The notes under the pieces are model-generated. The model was not told the origin of the DNA. It searched no databases and worked only from the letters and a program-made list of their open reading frames with translations. 64,000 nucleotides of DNA from Sipunculus nudus (taxonomy: Eukaryota; Annelida; Sipuncula; Golfingiida; Sipunculidae): the NCBI GenBank assembly GCA_026874595.1, contig CM049311.1, positions 42,413,676 through 42,477,675 on the forward strand. Direction: 5' to 3'. Shown here one piece after another: positions 10,847-24,087 of this stretch. Position 1 is the first letter of the stretch; every line of letters begins with the position of its first letter. Made by a program: the position numbers and the translations under genes.

Positions 10847-11830
10847 TTTCAACTGACGCCACTGAGGCCAATTTGTTTAATATTTTACTAGAATAATCCC
10901 AACAATAATTCTTATAATAATTGTCTTTAATGGTTCCACATGAATGATTTTTGGCTGGATTATAGAGATTGAATAGAGTCATTTTACCATATATATGTTA
11001 GCTGTGTGAAGCAGTTACATCTAGCCTGGCACCAGTTTATCAGCATCTATTACATCATGCAACTAGACATTTAGATTTCAGGTTAAATAGCTTGGCAGAC
11101 TGCCAACTATTTCAGATTCGGCAACAGGCAAACGGTGAGGCTGGATCTATTTGTAGCTTTGGTAGACTGGCAACTGTATCAGATTAGGGGACAGGTCAAG
11201 AGTTCACTCAGTGCAGCCAGGTATAGGTCAAGAGTTCACTCAGTGTAGTAGTTACATTCTATTTATAGCTTGGCCAGACTGCCCACTGCATCAGATTTGG
11301 CCCCAAGGGTCAGTCTGGATCTATTTATAGCTTTAGCAGACTGCCAATTGTGTCAGATTATGCAACAGGTCAAGAGTTCACTCAGTGCAGCCATGTACAG
11401 GTCAGAGGTTCACTCAGTCACGTGCAGGTCAAGAGTTCACTTAGTGCGGTAGCTTGAGCCAGCAATTTGTCACAGTTCACTCAGGGCAATTGCCTTTCTC
11501 ACCTAAGCCTGGTCAGCCCAGTGCATCAAACTCAAGGAAAGTTTGGTGTATTGGCCTGATATTTTGACCTGTCTGTGTGTCTTTGATGGCTTTCTCGTTC
11601 ACAAAACAGGTGTCACCACCTAAAGTGACTTTTGCACAGTGTATGTGCCTGCTTATTTCTACGGAGGAATAAGATATATCAGCCTGAAATTGGGTATATT
11701 TATACATATGGGATAGCTTTTCGTGTACAAGACCGGTGGCGCTACCTAAAATAATTTTTGCACAGTGTATGTCCCTGCTTATTTCTCAGGAGGAGTTTGA
11801 CATATGGTAGGGAATATGGTGTCATGCAAA
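10847..11830 (+). mobile_element. C-family Helitron-like element, internal segment
   Basis: Matches the interior of other C copies: 10848-11090 corresponds to 41015-41250 and 62930-63160; 11096-11470 corresponds to 51440-51790; 11500-11830 corresponds to 51800-52040. The 5' part and the 3' end are missing here, and the gypsy remnant abuts its left edge. Confidence 0.8.
11096..11470 (+). repeat. degenerate tandem repeat within the C element
   Basis: Alternating blocks of the type AGACTGCCAACTGTATCAG and CAGGTCAAGAGTTCACTCAG recur five or six times with small changes, and again at 51440-51780. Confidence 0.75.
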
Positions 11831-12244
11831 TTCTGTTACATCTGACCAACCTTATTTCTTAACAAATGGTAAAATTTTAAAATTAATGTAGATTGATATA
11901 ATGGCCTTTGTTTGATAAAAGATGATAAAGTCTACAATAACCTATAATTAGGGGTGGGTATTAATACTAACTTCATGAGTTAACCCCCTCAAAATATGTA
12001 CCTGGTGGAAATATGTGGGAAAAAAATATTTTTTGAATTTTTAAAGTAGTGTAACCCCCCTGTACATGGCCTCTGAAAGTTGTGAAGTCGTGAAAAACAT
12101 GAAAATCATCATAAAGCCAACTCCTATAAGGATACAAGGCTTACAAGGGTTGATAAGTTTATTAATATACCAATATTTTGGTTCCTTTGTTTGTGTATGG
12201 ACTTTGTCAGGTTCCCCAGAGTACAAAACCATTAAATAATTTTT
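11831..12244. other. unassigned spacer with a motif shared with 26613-27230
   Basis: No gene. AGGGGTGGGTATTAATAC at about 11950 and the following CCCCCTCAAAATATGTACCT match, in inverted orientation, the stretch ending AATAATACCCACCCCT near 27225. Each copy lies just upstream (5') of a B-type element start. Confidence 0.55.
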
Positions 12245-14843
12245 AGCTCAGCTGACTATAAGTCATCTGAGCTATAGTCGTGGTCCATTGTCGGTCGTCT
12301 GTCCGTCCGTCCGTCCGTAGATGTGGCACGTTTTGAAACCGTAAGACCTAGGAATCCAAAATTCGGCATAATGTTAGATGTCCCAAAGATCTCTTACCAA
12401 GCCGAAAACTGGGTCTTTGTGACTTCATTCCTTTGAGAAATTAAGGAAAAACCTCGATTTTTTTATTAAAAACCTATTTTTACACTTCAGGACTGTCTAA
12501 TATCAAAACTACTCATCTGTTTTTCCTCATATTTACCATGAATATTCCCCTATATAGTTTCTGTGTAAATGCCAGAAATCATGTCTGTATTGTATAATTT
12601 AAAAAAGTTTTGGGCCCAAACATAATGGACTTTGTAAAAAAATCAGGAAAGATATTTGGTCACTTAAGACCAAAAGTGTTAAAGGTAGGGACTTTTTTTC
12701 AGTAATACAACTTCAATTAATCACAATTAAATTGTATACCCAAAATTAGATCAAAATCTTTTAAATTTTTTGAAATATTAACAAAAATAAAAAATTGGTA
12801 CCTTAAATTTTGCCCAAATTTGACCATGGCACGTTTTTTTTTCCTGTAAGTACTGTGGATTTAATTTTCACAGCATGTTTATGTTAGCAATTTGTCTGTT
12901 AACACCAAAAATTTGAAACCAGTTGATCAACTGTAGATTTTATTCAAGTTTTCAAGCACCATGTAACATATTATTTACATCAACTTGTGTTATGCAGTTT
13001 GCAAGAGCTCAGCTCTCCATCTTCACCTCTCAGTTCCTAAAATTTGGCATACAATTATATGTCTCCAAAATCCCTTACCATGCCAAGAATTTGGTCACTA
13101 GGACTTAATACCTTCGAGATATTAATGAAAAACTTCATTTTTCCATTGTTACACTTCAAGACTGCCTAATATAAAAAAAATACTGGTCTGACTTTAATCA
13201 TATATAATATATATATTTTTCTATACATTCTCTAAGCACAAATGATGTCAGTATTGCGTAATTGTTTTAAGTTATGGGCCCAAACATAATGCACTTTGTA
13301 AAAAATCAAGAAATATATTTACTCCCTTTACAAGGGGATTGCTGAAGCTAGAGATTTTTGTCAGGGATGTAACATTATTTAATCAAGATTTAATTGAAAA
13401 CCCAAAATTATTTCTGAATTTTTCAAATTTTACAAGTTATTAGTATAAATATAAAATTAGTACCTTAAATTTTGCCCAACTTTGACCATTGCACGTTTGT
13501 TTCCTTTGAGCACTGTTGATACAATTTTCATATCATGCACGCATAAGGATTTTAGCTTTTTAGTTAAGAAAGCTGAAAGAAATTGGCCAAAAATTGTAGC
13601 TTTTATTAATGTTTTTATGCGACCATGTCAGACCTTGGCTCTCTCAAGCCCCACTTGAGTCACCTGTATGTTGACCTTGTTGAACTTTCAGCAAATTATG
13701 CATGCTTGACGTCAAGCGAGGCATTCACTGGGGCAGCCAGGCAGCTTATGGCCAGCCACAGTTGATCCAGGTATCCAACCCAACTCATCTTGTAGTTTTA
13801 ACCAACAACATAACAATAAACAATAAATTAATAAACTTTTATTGATTTTAATAACAAATTAAAGAAAAATAGAAAAGGAATTTGTTAGTTTATAATAACT
13901 GGAAATTAACTTGCAGTTACTGATGATATAAGAATCTTGTATCGATTGATAGAATGTCACATATACAAAATAACACCATGCAGTATTTTTCAGTTCAATT
14001 TTAATGATAAAAAAGTAAATCATATTATTCATTAGGGATCATTAGGGATCATATGAAGGAAATTAATGATAGACAAAGATGCAGTTGATAATATTAATCT
14101 AGATTCCTACTGTGTCTTTTGTGTACATTGATGTGAAATTAGTCCAAAATGAATATATTACATTTATTTTTTTTTTAATATAAATAAAAGCCATAAAACC
14201 AGGTACTTATGATCATTATTTAAATGTGTGAATTTTGTACATTCTGGATTCTCAACATTGTTTGGTGAAAACTATATAAATACCAGACATGGTGCAAATA
14301 CTTTGCAACTGAAAATTAAATACGAATATGAATATGTACTCCATTATAAAATTTCTTGCATAAAGAATGGGAATTCAGGTAAAAATTAGGTATATGAATA
14401 CCAGTGCAAATACTTTCAAAATGTATTCATGAATGCATTCATGAATATATTCTTTAATATTATTTTAATAATCATTTCAGTTATATTTCATTTTTAAAAA
14501 ATCATACGATTCTCTTATTATTTTTAATAAAAATTATGTTTGGGACAATATTTGTAATTTTTTTAATAAATAGATAAACTCTTATATTTTATGTTCTGCT
14601 TATAAGTTATATGGCCAAGTCAAAATCTGTGTGACAATAGTACTCCATTTGTTAATAATATAAATGAATTCAAACCTCTTCCCTGTCTCCAAAGGTATTA
14701 TCAAAATCATACATAAGCTAAAGAACAACAACTCATAATACAGCTTATATTTATTACCACACTAAACCTGCATGTGCCTCATTTCTAAATCATATTTTTT
14801 TATCATATATAACAGCTGAGTGCAGTGACCAATAGGTCCCTTG
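12245..14843 (+). mobile_element. B-family Helitron-like element, copy B1 (complete)
   Basis: Starts AGCTCAGCTGACTATAAGTC after a T-run; the next bases form a hairpin with AGTCATCTGAGCT. A (GTCC)n run follows at 12297-12318. The body holds two diverged ~690 bp tandem units (each with a GATGTC..CCAAA..TTACCA..GCC block and a TTTGACCATGGCACGTTT block). The 3' end carries ACAGCTGAG (inverted to the 5' end), then GTGACCAATAGGTCCCTTG. The body is noncoding in all frames. Copies B2-B5 have the same order of parts. Confidence 0.85.
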
Positions 14844-16778
14844 ATTTTTTCTCCTTTTTTGATTTTTTTTTTACCTGTTTTTGCTCAGCTGACTGTAAGT
14901 CATCTGAGCTATAGCGATCACTCTTTGTCCGTTGTGCCGTCTGTCCGTCCGTCTGTCCGTTAACCTGGCAAAAATCGTAACTCCTAGACCTAGAATCTTG
15001 TAACCTAACATTCTGAGAGGTCCATGAAAAATCTCCTTGGAAACCAGAAATTAGGTCTCTGTTACCCATATCCTTCAAGCTATGGGGCCTCAAAGTATCC
15101 CCCAGAATATTCAAAAATTTCATACAAAAACTTCAATATCTCATTAACTACATCACTGATGGTCATTATTTTTTGCATACATATTCATCATGAGATGTTT
15201 AATCAGTGTCTGCAGACTGGTGGCGCCACCCGTATTTTTCAATTTGTTACAAATTTTTTTCTCTATTTTTGACATCTTTAAAAATTTGAACATCTGTTAA
15301 CAGGGCACAAATCGTAAAGACTGAACCTAGAATCTTAATTCTTGACACACTGAGAGACCTATGAAAAGTCTCCATGGAAACCAGAAATTAGGTCTCTGTT
15401 ACCCATATCTTTCAAGCTATGGGGCCCCAAAGTACCCCCCCCCCCCCCCAGAATAGTAAAAAATTTCATACAAAAACTGCAATATCTAATTAACTACATC
15501 ACTGATGGTCATTATTTTTTGCATACATATTGATCATGAGAAGTTTTATCACTTCCTGCAGACTGGTGGCGCCACCTGTATTTTCGATTTTTTACCAATT
15601 GTTTTCGCTATTTTTGAGACCTTTAAAAATGTGAACATCTGTCAACAGGGCACAAATTGTAAAGACTGGACCTAGAATCTTCATTCCTGACACAGTGAGA
15701 GACCTAAGAATAGTTTCCATGGAAACCTGAAATAAGGTCTCTGTTACCCATATCCTTTGAGCTGTGGGGCTCCCAATTACCCCCCAGAATAATGAAAAAA
15801 CTTGATAAAAACAAACTGCAACATCTCAATAACTACAAAACTGATGGTCATGAATTTTGGCATACATATTAATCAAGAGTAGTTCCATCAGTTCCTGCAG
15901 ACTGGTGATGCCACCTGTATTTTTTCAAATTTTTACAATTTTTTTTCTCTAATTTTGAGACCTTTAAGGATGTAGTTATCTGTCAACAGGGTACAAATCG
16001 TAACGACTGGACCTAGAAACTTCATACTTGATACACAGGGAGACCCATGAAAAGTCTACATGGAAACCTGAAATTAGGTCTCTGTTACCCATATCCTTTG
16101 AGCTATGGCACTCCAAAGTACAGCTCAGAATAATGGAAAATTTGATACAAAAGTTGAAGTATCTGAACAACTAATGCAGAGATCACCATAATTGTTTGTA
16201 TTGATATTAATCATGCAGTGTTTTATCAGTTTCTGCAGACTGGTGGCACCACCTATATTTGTTCGGGTTTTTTCACGAATTTTTTTCTCGATTTTTGAGA
16301 CCTTTAAAGATATGAACATCTGTTAACAGGGCACAAATCATAACAACTGGACCTAGAATCTTCATTCTTGACACACTGGGAGACCCATGAAAAGTCTCAA
16401 TGGAAACATGACATTAGGTCTCTGTTACCAATATCCTTCAAGCTATAGGACTCCGAAGTATCCCTCAGAAAAATGGACACTTTGATACAAAAGCTGAAGT
16501 TTCTGAACAACTAATGCAGAGATCACAATGATTCTTTGCATGGATATTGATTATTGAGTGTTTCATCAGTTTCTGCAGACTGGTGGCACCACCTGTATTT
16601 GTTCAGGTTTTTTTACAATTTTTTTTTCTATTTTTGAGACCTTTAAAGATATGAACATCTGTTAACGTGGCACAAATTGTAACAACAGGACTTAGAATCT
16701 TCATTCTCGTCAAGCAAGGAGGCCCATGAAAAGTGTCTGTGGAAACCTGAAATTAGGTCTCTGTTACCCATATCCTTC

Positions 16779-18305
16779 TACGCTCTTTACACAGCGCTTT
16801 ACCTGTAGGGCTACTTCCTATATCGTAAGGCGCTGTTTGTTATGACCTAGTATCCTGAATTGCAACACCAGAGGGGAGCACTGTATTTTTGTCCAATCAG
16901 ATGAGACCTTGTGCTGGAAGACAAAGCCAAGCGAGGAATACACGGAGCCAATCATATTCATTTCTGTTTGAGTGACAGCTCATCCCCCAGCGTAACCGTC
17001 TGAACAGGCCACAGGCTCAGAGAGAATTGTCCCTGACGTGGTTTGCTTTTTTAGGGCCTTGGGCACATAGGATGCTCGGCCGGTGAGCTGTAATTCAAAC
17101 GAAACGTAACAACAAAGGCTGCGTGCACACCTCGCTTGCTGGTTTCAGTTCTGCAGACAACAGATATATGGCTACACTAACACAGTCATTATGTCATAAT
17201 CGAATTGGTCGATGATGCGAGAATGCAGAGGGAGCACTTTAAATTCGACCGGAAACTCATCAAGCGGGGCTTGAAGCGCAGCAGTGGGCGGAGCCAGGAT
17301 GCCTGTCGAGTGTTTGTTTATTGGCATCTGATTGGCTGCTTGTCACATCATACGCACGTTTATTTAAGTGGAAAACGAACCGCCATCTGGTGTCTAAATA
17401 TATCATAAACGGTCAAAGCTGGCAGCGTGAAAATCGGTTGCTTCTTTAGAAGCGCAAGATTTCCGCTGCCTCGGGAGCGTAATGTGACGTGGCGTTACAG
17501 ATGTATGAATTCATAAACAATATTTGTAAACAACGGTATAATTCCAATCTTCATAGACAGCACCTGGCATCACAGTTACAATGAAATATTACTATGTTGT
17601 ACTATAAACTAATCTTCCTATCCTTTTTTACTAACTACAGCTCCCAGGTATAAGCTGCCCCCTGTCCTGAGACTTGAACCCCCTTTTATTATCCTCAACA
17701 CAGTCCTTTTAACCAATCAAAAACCCAAATGATAGCTATTGGTTGCCTCCTCTCTAACACTGTGTATCTAATTTATTCATGTCATTGTCAGGTATTGAAA
17801 TAAGTCGGGCACCAAGACTCATTAACACTGACAGGTGTTAATGCTTGTTGAACCCTTACCTGGAGATAATCACTGAGCTGAGACAAACTATACAGTCTGG
17901 GCTAATAACCTGGTGTGTCCATATGTGAACTTAATTGATAATATAGTGCAAGAGCCCAACTACAGTGTCAATATTTTGTTATATAACTTTCATTAGGCTG
18001 CATGGCCTTGATAATAGACACTGGCTGAGATGCCCTATAAGCCTGGCATGTGAGTGAACTTCTAAAACTGTGAAAGCTTGATTTCAATTCCTGCTGGGTG
18101 TCTAATTTTAATCTATTGTAAAGCAGATCCATAGAAATTATGTGATAACAATTGTCTACTCCAATTAAACATGGCATAACCAAGGTCCTATAACTTTTAA
18201 TATTTTATCTTGTTTCTAGTTTCTTTATGAATTTTATGTAGTAACAGATGTATTATCAAGTATTAACCTGCCAGACACACTCACCCAAAGACCATGTGAT
18301 AGTAA
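16779..18305. mobile_element. 1.53 kb insertion with 8 bp target duplication, identity unknown
   Basis: The A1 monomer reads ..CCCATATCCTTC at 16768-16778 and resumes after ATATCCTTC at 18305-18313 in register with its sister monomers, so this block interrupts it. TATCCTTC is present on both sides (16771-16778 and 18306-18313), an 8 bp direct duplication as made by hAT-type transposition. Terminal inverted repeats are not evident. The left 750 bp is visibly richer in CpG than its surroundings and holds CCAAT-type boxes, GGGCGG and a TATA-like box. One short frame (17205-17408) has no recognised similarity. It could be a non-autonomous DNA transposon or a captured host fragment. Confidence 0.72.
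17286..17393 (+). promoter_or_regulatory. promoter-like cluster: GC box, inverted CCAAT, TATA-like box
   Basis: GGGCGG at 17286, ATTGGCT at 17331 and TTTATTTAAG at about 17360 have the spacing of a vertebrate-style core promoter reading rightward. At 17380-17393 CCGCCATCTGGTGT, read on the minus strand, fits the CTCF core consensus at 13 of 14 positions. These are short motif matches only; no downstream exon is recognised. Confidence 0.35.
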
Positions 18306-18658
18306 TATCCTTCAAGCTATAGGACTCCGAAGTATCCCTCAGAATAATGGAAAATTTGATACAAAAGCTGAAGTATCTGAACATCTAATGCAGAGTTCAC
18401 CATGATTCTTTGCATGGATATTGACCATTAAGTGTTTTTATTAGTTTCTGCAGACTGGTGGAACCACCTGTATTTTTTTTTAAGTTTATGGATTTTTTCT
18501 CTTTATTTGAGATATATAAATACAGTCACAATCTTGGCCTGTTGGTTAATCTGTTTGATGCTTCAAATGAATGGGTATATACTACCATTCAGATGATAAA
18601 ATTTCCTTTGGCAAATGTCATCCCAGTCAGCTGAGCGTCATGACCCATGGGTCACTTG

Positions 18659-20236
18659 TTCTTTCTTCTGCCATGTTTGTGCTAGATCTCACATATGGCT
18701 GATTTAAAAAAAAAAACTTACTTTTGTGCATAATATTAGTCTGAGGTGACAGAGTGGCACCTGATATTTACTTTGGACCTTGACCTGATTTCCATGGTCA
18801 TAAACTCCATATCTGATTCCCAATTATCGCTCAGTTGGGTGTGTCAAGGGAGTGTCCAGTCATCGCTAGGAGTGATTGCAAACCTCTAGTTTTTCTTTAT
18901 TTACGGACATGTAAACCACCATACATAAAATATTTTGGGAAGATATGCCTTTATATATAACTAACGTTACTTTGTTTTACTAGGTATTTCTCTATAATTG
19001 CTTTTAATTAAAGAAAAATATATATTTTGGCAGATGTAATGATATATGCAAGCAATGATATGCAATTATTATCGAGATTTAAGTTCAATTCTTGAAATTC
19101 GCATCAAATAAAAGCATAATTTAAACATATATTGGAAAAACAAAAATACTAGAATACCTTTCTGTTAACAAAAACAACCAATACATAATAAATATGTTGT
19201 GAGGCGTGTTAACCAAAACTTCTGTGCTTACCCCTCCAATATGTGGGGATTCTTTTTAAAATGGCTGAAAATATTTCTGTTAGAATCTTTGATTCAGACT
19301 AACCTTCATGTACATACCTCTCAAAAGTTATGGTTCACTGATATTTGCATAAAAACAATTTTTGGTCTTGGGATATGGATAGGTTATCATTGCTGTCCGA
19401 AATTCACAAAAGCTTGATACATTTATGATGAAAGGAAGATATACAATCACTCTCTTGCTCAAAAGTTCAATCTGATAACTACGGTATAAATGATATGGAC
19501 ACTTTTAAAGAACAGACCAGGCTCTATAAAAACATAAAAATGCATGACTCCAGGTTAATTGTTCAATAAGTTGTAGCCATTAATGTTTGTTTTTGCCAAA
19601 GTTTTAATCTCGCTCACAAAATAAAAACACATGATGTACGTTTAAATGAAACATCTTTATCAATAAATGATTTATATTTTTGCTAAAGGTTGGAATCTCA
19701 CTCACAAATTGACCATTCATTTTTCATAAAAACTGTTCAAAGATACTAAATGTACAGATGATTCCAGCGAATCTAGCACCATCTCTAAAGATATCCAAGA
19801 TTAACATGTGCAACAAATAATAAGAAAATCCATGCAATAATTATGGAGAAATCATGTGAGTTTTACTTGAAATAGACAATGAAAAAGGAAATTTTACATC
19901 TGATAGTCCCTTTTATAAGCATTATTCCACCTAATTTTGTCAAAACTTTGAATAATGAACAGAAAATGGGTATGCCGGATGAATTTTGTTTTCAAAGTAA
20001 GATGAATATCTGCAGAGTTATGAATGTGAGTTGAATGTAAAATGTAAATCTCTACATAAATCAGAAGTACTCACAATAAAAAATATTAATTATAGGTGGC
20101 TCATGTACAAAAGATAAATTTATCTAAGATGGATAAGCAAATCAAATTTCAAAGAAATATATGGATTAATTATTGATAAATGGGATTCCTAATGAACTTA
20201 AAATGAAAAGATTTTTGTGAAACTTGGGCAGTTTTT
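18659..20236. other. intervening AT-rich sequence, no gene recognised
   Basis: The stretch lies between two complete element ends (A1 on the left, A2 on the right). I see no protein similarity, no repeat shared with the rest of the window, and no RNA gene. It may be pre-insertion host DNA. Confidence 0.55.
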
Positions 20237-21914
20237 AGCTCAGCTGACTGAAAGTCATCTGAGCTATAGCGATCACTCTTTGTCTGTCGTCCGTCTGTCC
20301 GTCTGTCCGTCTGTCCGTCCGTTAACCAGGCACAAATTGTAACCGCTGGACCTAGAACCTTGTAACTTGGCATTCTGAGAGGTCCATGAAAATCTCCTTG
20401 GAAACCAGAAATTAGGTCTCTGTTACCCATATCCTTCGAGCTATGGGGCCCCAAAGTACCCCCCAGAAAAGTAAAAAAATTTCATACAAAAACATCAATA
20501 TCTCATTAACTACATCACTGATGGTCATGATTTTTTGCATACATATTGATCATGAGATGTTCCATCAGTTCCTGCAGACTGGTGGCGCCACCTGTCTTTT
20601 TCGATTTTTTACGAATTTTTTTCTCTATTTTTGAGACCTTTAAAAATGTGAACATCTGTTAACAAGGCACAAATCGTAACGACTGGACCTAGAATCTTCT
20701 CTCTTGACATGCAGAGAGGCCCATAAAAAGTCTCCTTGGAAACCTGAAATTAGGTCTCTGTTACCCATAACCTCTGAGCTATGGGGCTCCGAAGTACCCC
20801 CCAGAATAATGGAAAATTTGATACAAAAGTTCAAGTAACTGATCAACTATTGCAATGATCACCATGATTCTTTGCATTGATTTTGATCATGGGGTGTTTC
20901 AACAGTTTCTGCAGACCGGTGGTGCCACCTTTTTTTTTCGATTTTTACGTGTTTTTTTCTCTATTTTTGAGACATTAAAAGATGCAGTCATCAGTTAACA
21001 GGGCACAAATCCTAATGACTGGACCTAGAATTGTCTCTCTTGACATGCAGGGAGGCCCATTAAAAGTCTCCTTAGAAACTTAGAAAAAGGTCTCTGTTAC
21101 CCATTTTCTTCGAGCTATGGGGCTCCCAAGTACCCCCCAGAATGATGGAAAATTTGATACAAAAGCTCAAGTATCTGTAAAACTATTGCAATGATTACCA
21201 TAATTCTTTGCACGGATATTGATCTTGGAATGTTTCATCAGTTTCTGCAGTCTGGTGGCGCCACCTGTATTTTTTCGATTTTTACGAATTATTTTCTCTA
21301 TTTATGAGACCTTAAGATGGGGTCATCTGTTAACAGGGCACTAATCGTAACGCCTGGACCTAGAATCTTCTATCTTGACATGCAGGGAGGCCCATTAAAA
21401 GTCTCCTTAGAAACTTAGAAAAAGGTCTCTGTTACCCATTTTCTTCAAGCTATGGGGCTCCCAAGTACCCCCCAGAATGATGGAAAATTTGATACAAAAG
21501 CTCAAGTATCTGAAAAACTATTGCAATGATCACCATAATTCTTTGCACGGATATTGATCTCGGAATGTTTCATCAGTTTCTGCAGTCTGATGATGCCACT
21601 GGTATTTTTTCGATTTTTACGAATTTTACAGGGCACAAATCCTAACCACTGGACCTGGAATCTTCAAACTTAATATCCTGGGTGGTCCATGAAAAATCTC
21701 CTTGAAAACCTGAAATTAGGTCTCTGTTACCCATATTCTTCAAGCTATTGGGCTCAGAAGTACCCCCCAGAATAATGGAAAATTTGATACAAAAGCTCAA
21801 GTATCTGAACAACTAATGCATTGATCACCATGATTCTTTGCATGAATATTGATCATGGGATGTTTCATCAGTTTCTGCAGTCTGGTGGCGCCATCTGTTT
21901 TTTTTTCAATTTTT
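20237..21914 (+). mobile_element. A-family Helitron-like element, copy A2, 3'-truncated
   Basis: Starts AGCTCAGCTGACTGAAAGTC with GTCTGTCC repeats at 20290-20320. Carries five ~330 bp monomers with the GGTGGCGCCACC palindrome or variants near 20580, 20915, 21255 and 21590. It has no 3' hairpin of its own; at 21915 a second A-type 5' end begins, placed after a T-run inside the final monomer. Confidence 0.82.
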
Positions 21915-22454
21915 AGCTCAGCTGACTGAAAGTCATCTGAGCTATAGCGATCACTCTTTGTCCGTCGTCCGTCTGTCCGTCTGTCCGTCCGTTAACCAGG
22001 CACAAATCGTAACCACTGGACCTAGAACCTTGTAACTTGGCATTCTGAGAGGTCCATGAAAAATCTCCTTGGAAACCAGAAATTAGGTCTCTGTTACCCA
22101 TATCCTTCGAGCTATGGGGCCCCAAAGTACCCCCCAGAAAAGTCAAAAATTTCATACAAAAACTTCAATATCTCATTAACTACATCACTGATGGTCATGA
22201 TTTTTTGCATACATATTGATCATGAGATGTTCCATCAGTTCCTGCAGACTGGTGGCGCCACCTGTATTTTTTTATTTTTTACGAATTTTTTTCTCTATTT
22301 TTGAGACCTTTAAAAATACAGACACAATTTTGCCCTGTTGGTTAATCTGTTTGATGCTTCAGTTGAATGGGTATATACTACCATTCAGATGAAAAAATTT
22401 CCTTTTGCGAATCTCTTCCCAGTCAGCTGAGCGTCATGACCCATGGGTCACTTG
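21915..22454 (+). mobile_element. A-family Helitron-like element, copy A3, short complete form
   Basis: 540 bp: 5' AGCTCAGCTGACTGAAAGTC, GTCTGTCC run, a single monomer nearly identical to the first monomer of A2, then CAGTCAGCTGAGCGTC and the TGACCCATGGGTCA hairpin ending CACTTG. The likely minimal form of the family, useful for defining what is needed in cis. Confidence 0.86.
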
Positions 22455-22867
22455 TTTATTTAAGTCAGCTTTAAATTTAAAACAGGTTTTTAAACTGTAT
22501 AAAATGCTTAAATGCCAAAAATGAATAAGTATCTTTAAAATAAAATGCTATAATCTATGGGATAATTTTCTTTTTTAATTTTAAAAATTTACATATACAT
22601 CCACATCATATTCTTAATTTCAAGATAACCCATATTACCTTTTCTCTTTATCTGGCTTACCAAGTTAATGAATCAGATTTAAATTCATTTACATCCACAA
22701 GATCTTGGATGAAAGTCAAAATATAGAAAAACCAAACATTATAACTTGTCCCACAGAATCTGGGACCAAAATAAGAGCAAATTAACTTGTAATATACAGG
22801 TGTAGACAAAATATTGGAATATTTTTCAACTAGGGATTGTGGAAGAGCAACAATGAGCTACATTATT
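22455..22867. other. spacer, nothing recognised
   Basis: AT-rich, no reading frame of note and no repeat seen. Confidence 0.5.
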
Positions 22868-24087
22868 AGCTCAGCTGACTGAAAGTCATCTGAGCTATAG
22901 AGATCACCCTTTGTCCATCGTCTGTCCGTCCCGCCGTCTGGCCGTCCGTTAACAGGGCACAAATTGTAACCGCTGGACCTGGAATCTTCTCAATTGACAT
23001 CCAGGGAGGTCCATGAAAAATCTCCTTGGAAACCTGAAATAAGGTCTCTGTTACCCATATCCTTTGAGCTATGGGGCTCCAAAGTACCTCCCAGAATAAT
23101 GCAAAATTTGATACAAAAGCTCAAGTATCTGAATAATGCTGCATTGATCACCATGATTCTTTGCATGAATATTTATCATGGGATGTTCCATCAGTTCCTG
23201 CAGACTGGTGGCGCCACCTGTATTTTTTCAAATTCTTTTCTCTTTTTTTCAGACCTGCAATGAAACTGTCATCTTTTAACAGGGCACAAATCCTAACCAC
23301 TGGACCTGGAATCTTCAAACTTAATATCCTGGGTGGTCCATGAAAAATCTCCTTGAAAACCTGAAATTAGGTCTCTGTTACCCATATCCTTCGAGATATG
23401 GGGCTCCAAGTTCCCCCAAGAATAATGCAAAATTTGATACAAAAGCTCAAGTATCTGAATAACTACTGCATTGATCACCATGATTCTTTGCATGAATATT
23501 GATCATGGGATGTTCCATCAGTTCCTGCAGACTGGTGGCGCCACCTGTTTTTTTTCCAATTTTTACGAATTTTTTTCAGACCTGCAATGAAACTGTCATC
23601 TTTTAACAGGGCACAAATCGTAACCACTGGACCTGGAATCTTCAAACTTAATATCCTGTGAGGTCCATGAAAAATCTCCTTGAAAACCTGAAATTTGGTC
23701 TCTGTTACCCATATCCTTCAAGCTATGGGGCTTTCGAAGTACCCCCCCCCCCCCCAGAATAATGCAAAATTTGATACAAACAAAAGCTCCAGTATCTGAA
23801 TAACTTGTGCCTTGATAGCCATGAATCTTGGATATATATTGATCATGTAGTGTTTCATCAGTTCCTGCAGACTGGTGGCACTACCTGTATTTTTTCAAAT
23901 TTTTACGCATTTTTTTTTCTTTTTATGAGACCTTCAAATGAAGTTGTCATCTGTCCAAAAGCCCACTGAAACCCATTTCTAAGGACTCTTCACAAAAGTC
24001 ATGATTTGTTTGCACTCTGGCAGTTATTTTGCTCATTGTTCAACATTCCTTGAATTCAGCTGAGCATCATGGCCCATGGGCCACTAG
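22868..24087 (+). mobile_element. A-family Helitron-like element, copy A4 (complete)
   Basis: Starts AGCTCAGCTGACTGAAAGTC after CATTATT; GTCC/GTCT run at 22917-22950. Three to four monomers with GGTGGCGCCACC at about 23207 and 23535. The 3' end is a divergent subtype: AATTCAGCTGAGCATC, then ATGGCCCATGGGCCACTAG. Here the last four bases are CTAG, not CTTG, which links the A family to the CTAG-ending D and E families. Confidence 0.86.

Larger units (their letters stand above)
14883..18658 (+). mobile_element. A-family Helitron-like element, copy A1, with a nested insertion
   Basis: Starts GCTCAGCTGACTGTAAGTCA with the paired ATCTGAGCT, followed by a GTCC/GTCT run at 14940-14960. Six tandem monomers of about 340 bp begin near 14965, 15288, 15631, 15972, 16315 and 16658, each opening TTAACAGGGCACAAATCGTA-like. 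Most contain GACTGGTGGCGCCACCTGTA. The last is split by a 1.5 kb insertion (16779-18305). The 3' end is CAGTCAGCTGAGCGTC, then ATGACCCATGGGTCACTTG at 18640-18658. Confidence 0.87.

Noticed and set aside
12297-12318. GTCC runs as independent microsatellites
   Set aside because: They always sit at the same place after a 5' hairpin, so they are an integral part of the elements.
17205-17408. Small host gene driven by the promoter-like cluster
   Set aside because: The 67-codon frame overlaps the putative promoter itself, has no recognised similarity and no splice context; kept only as a regulatory-motif observation.
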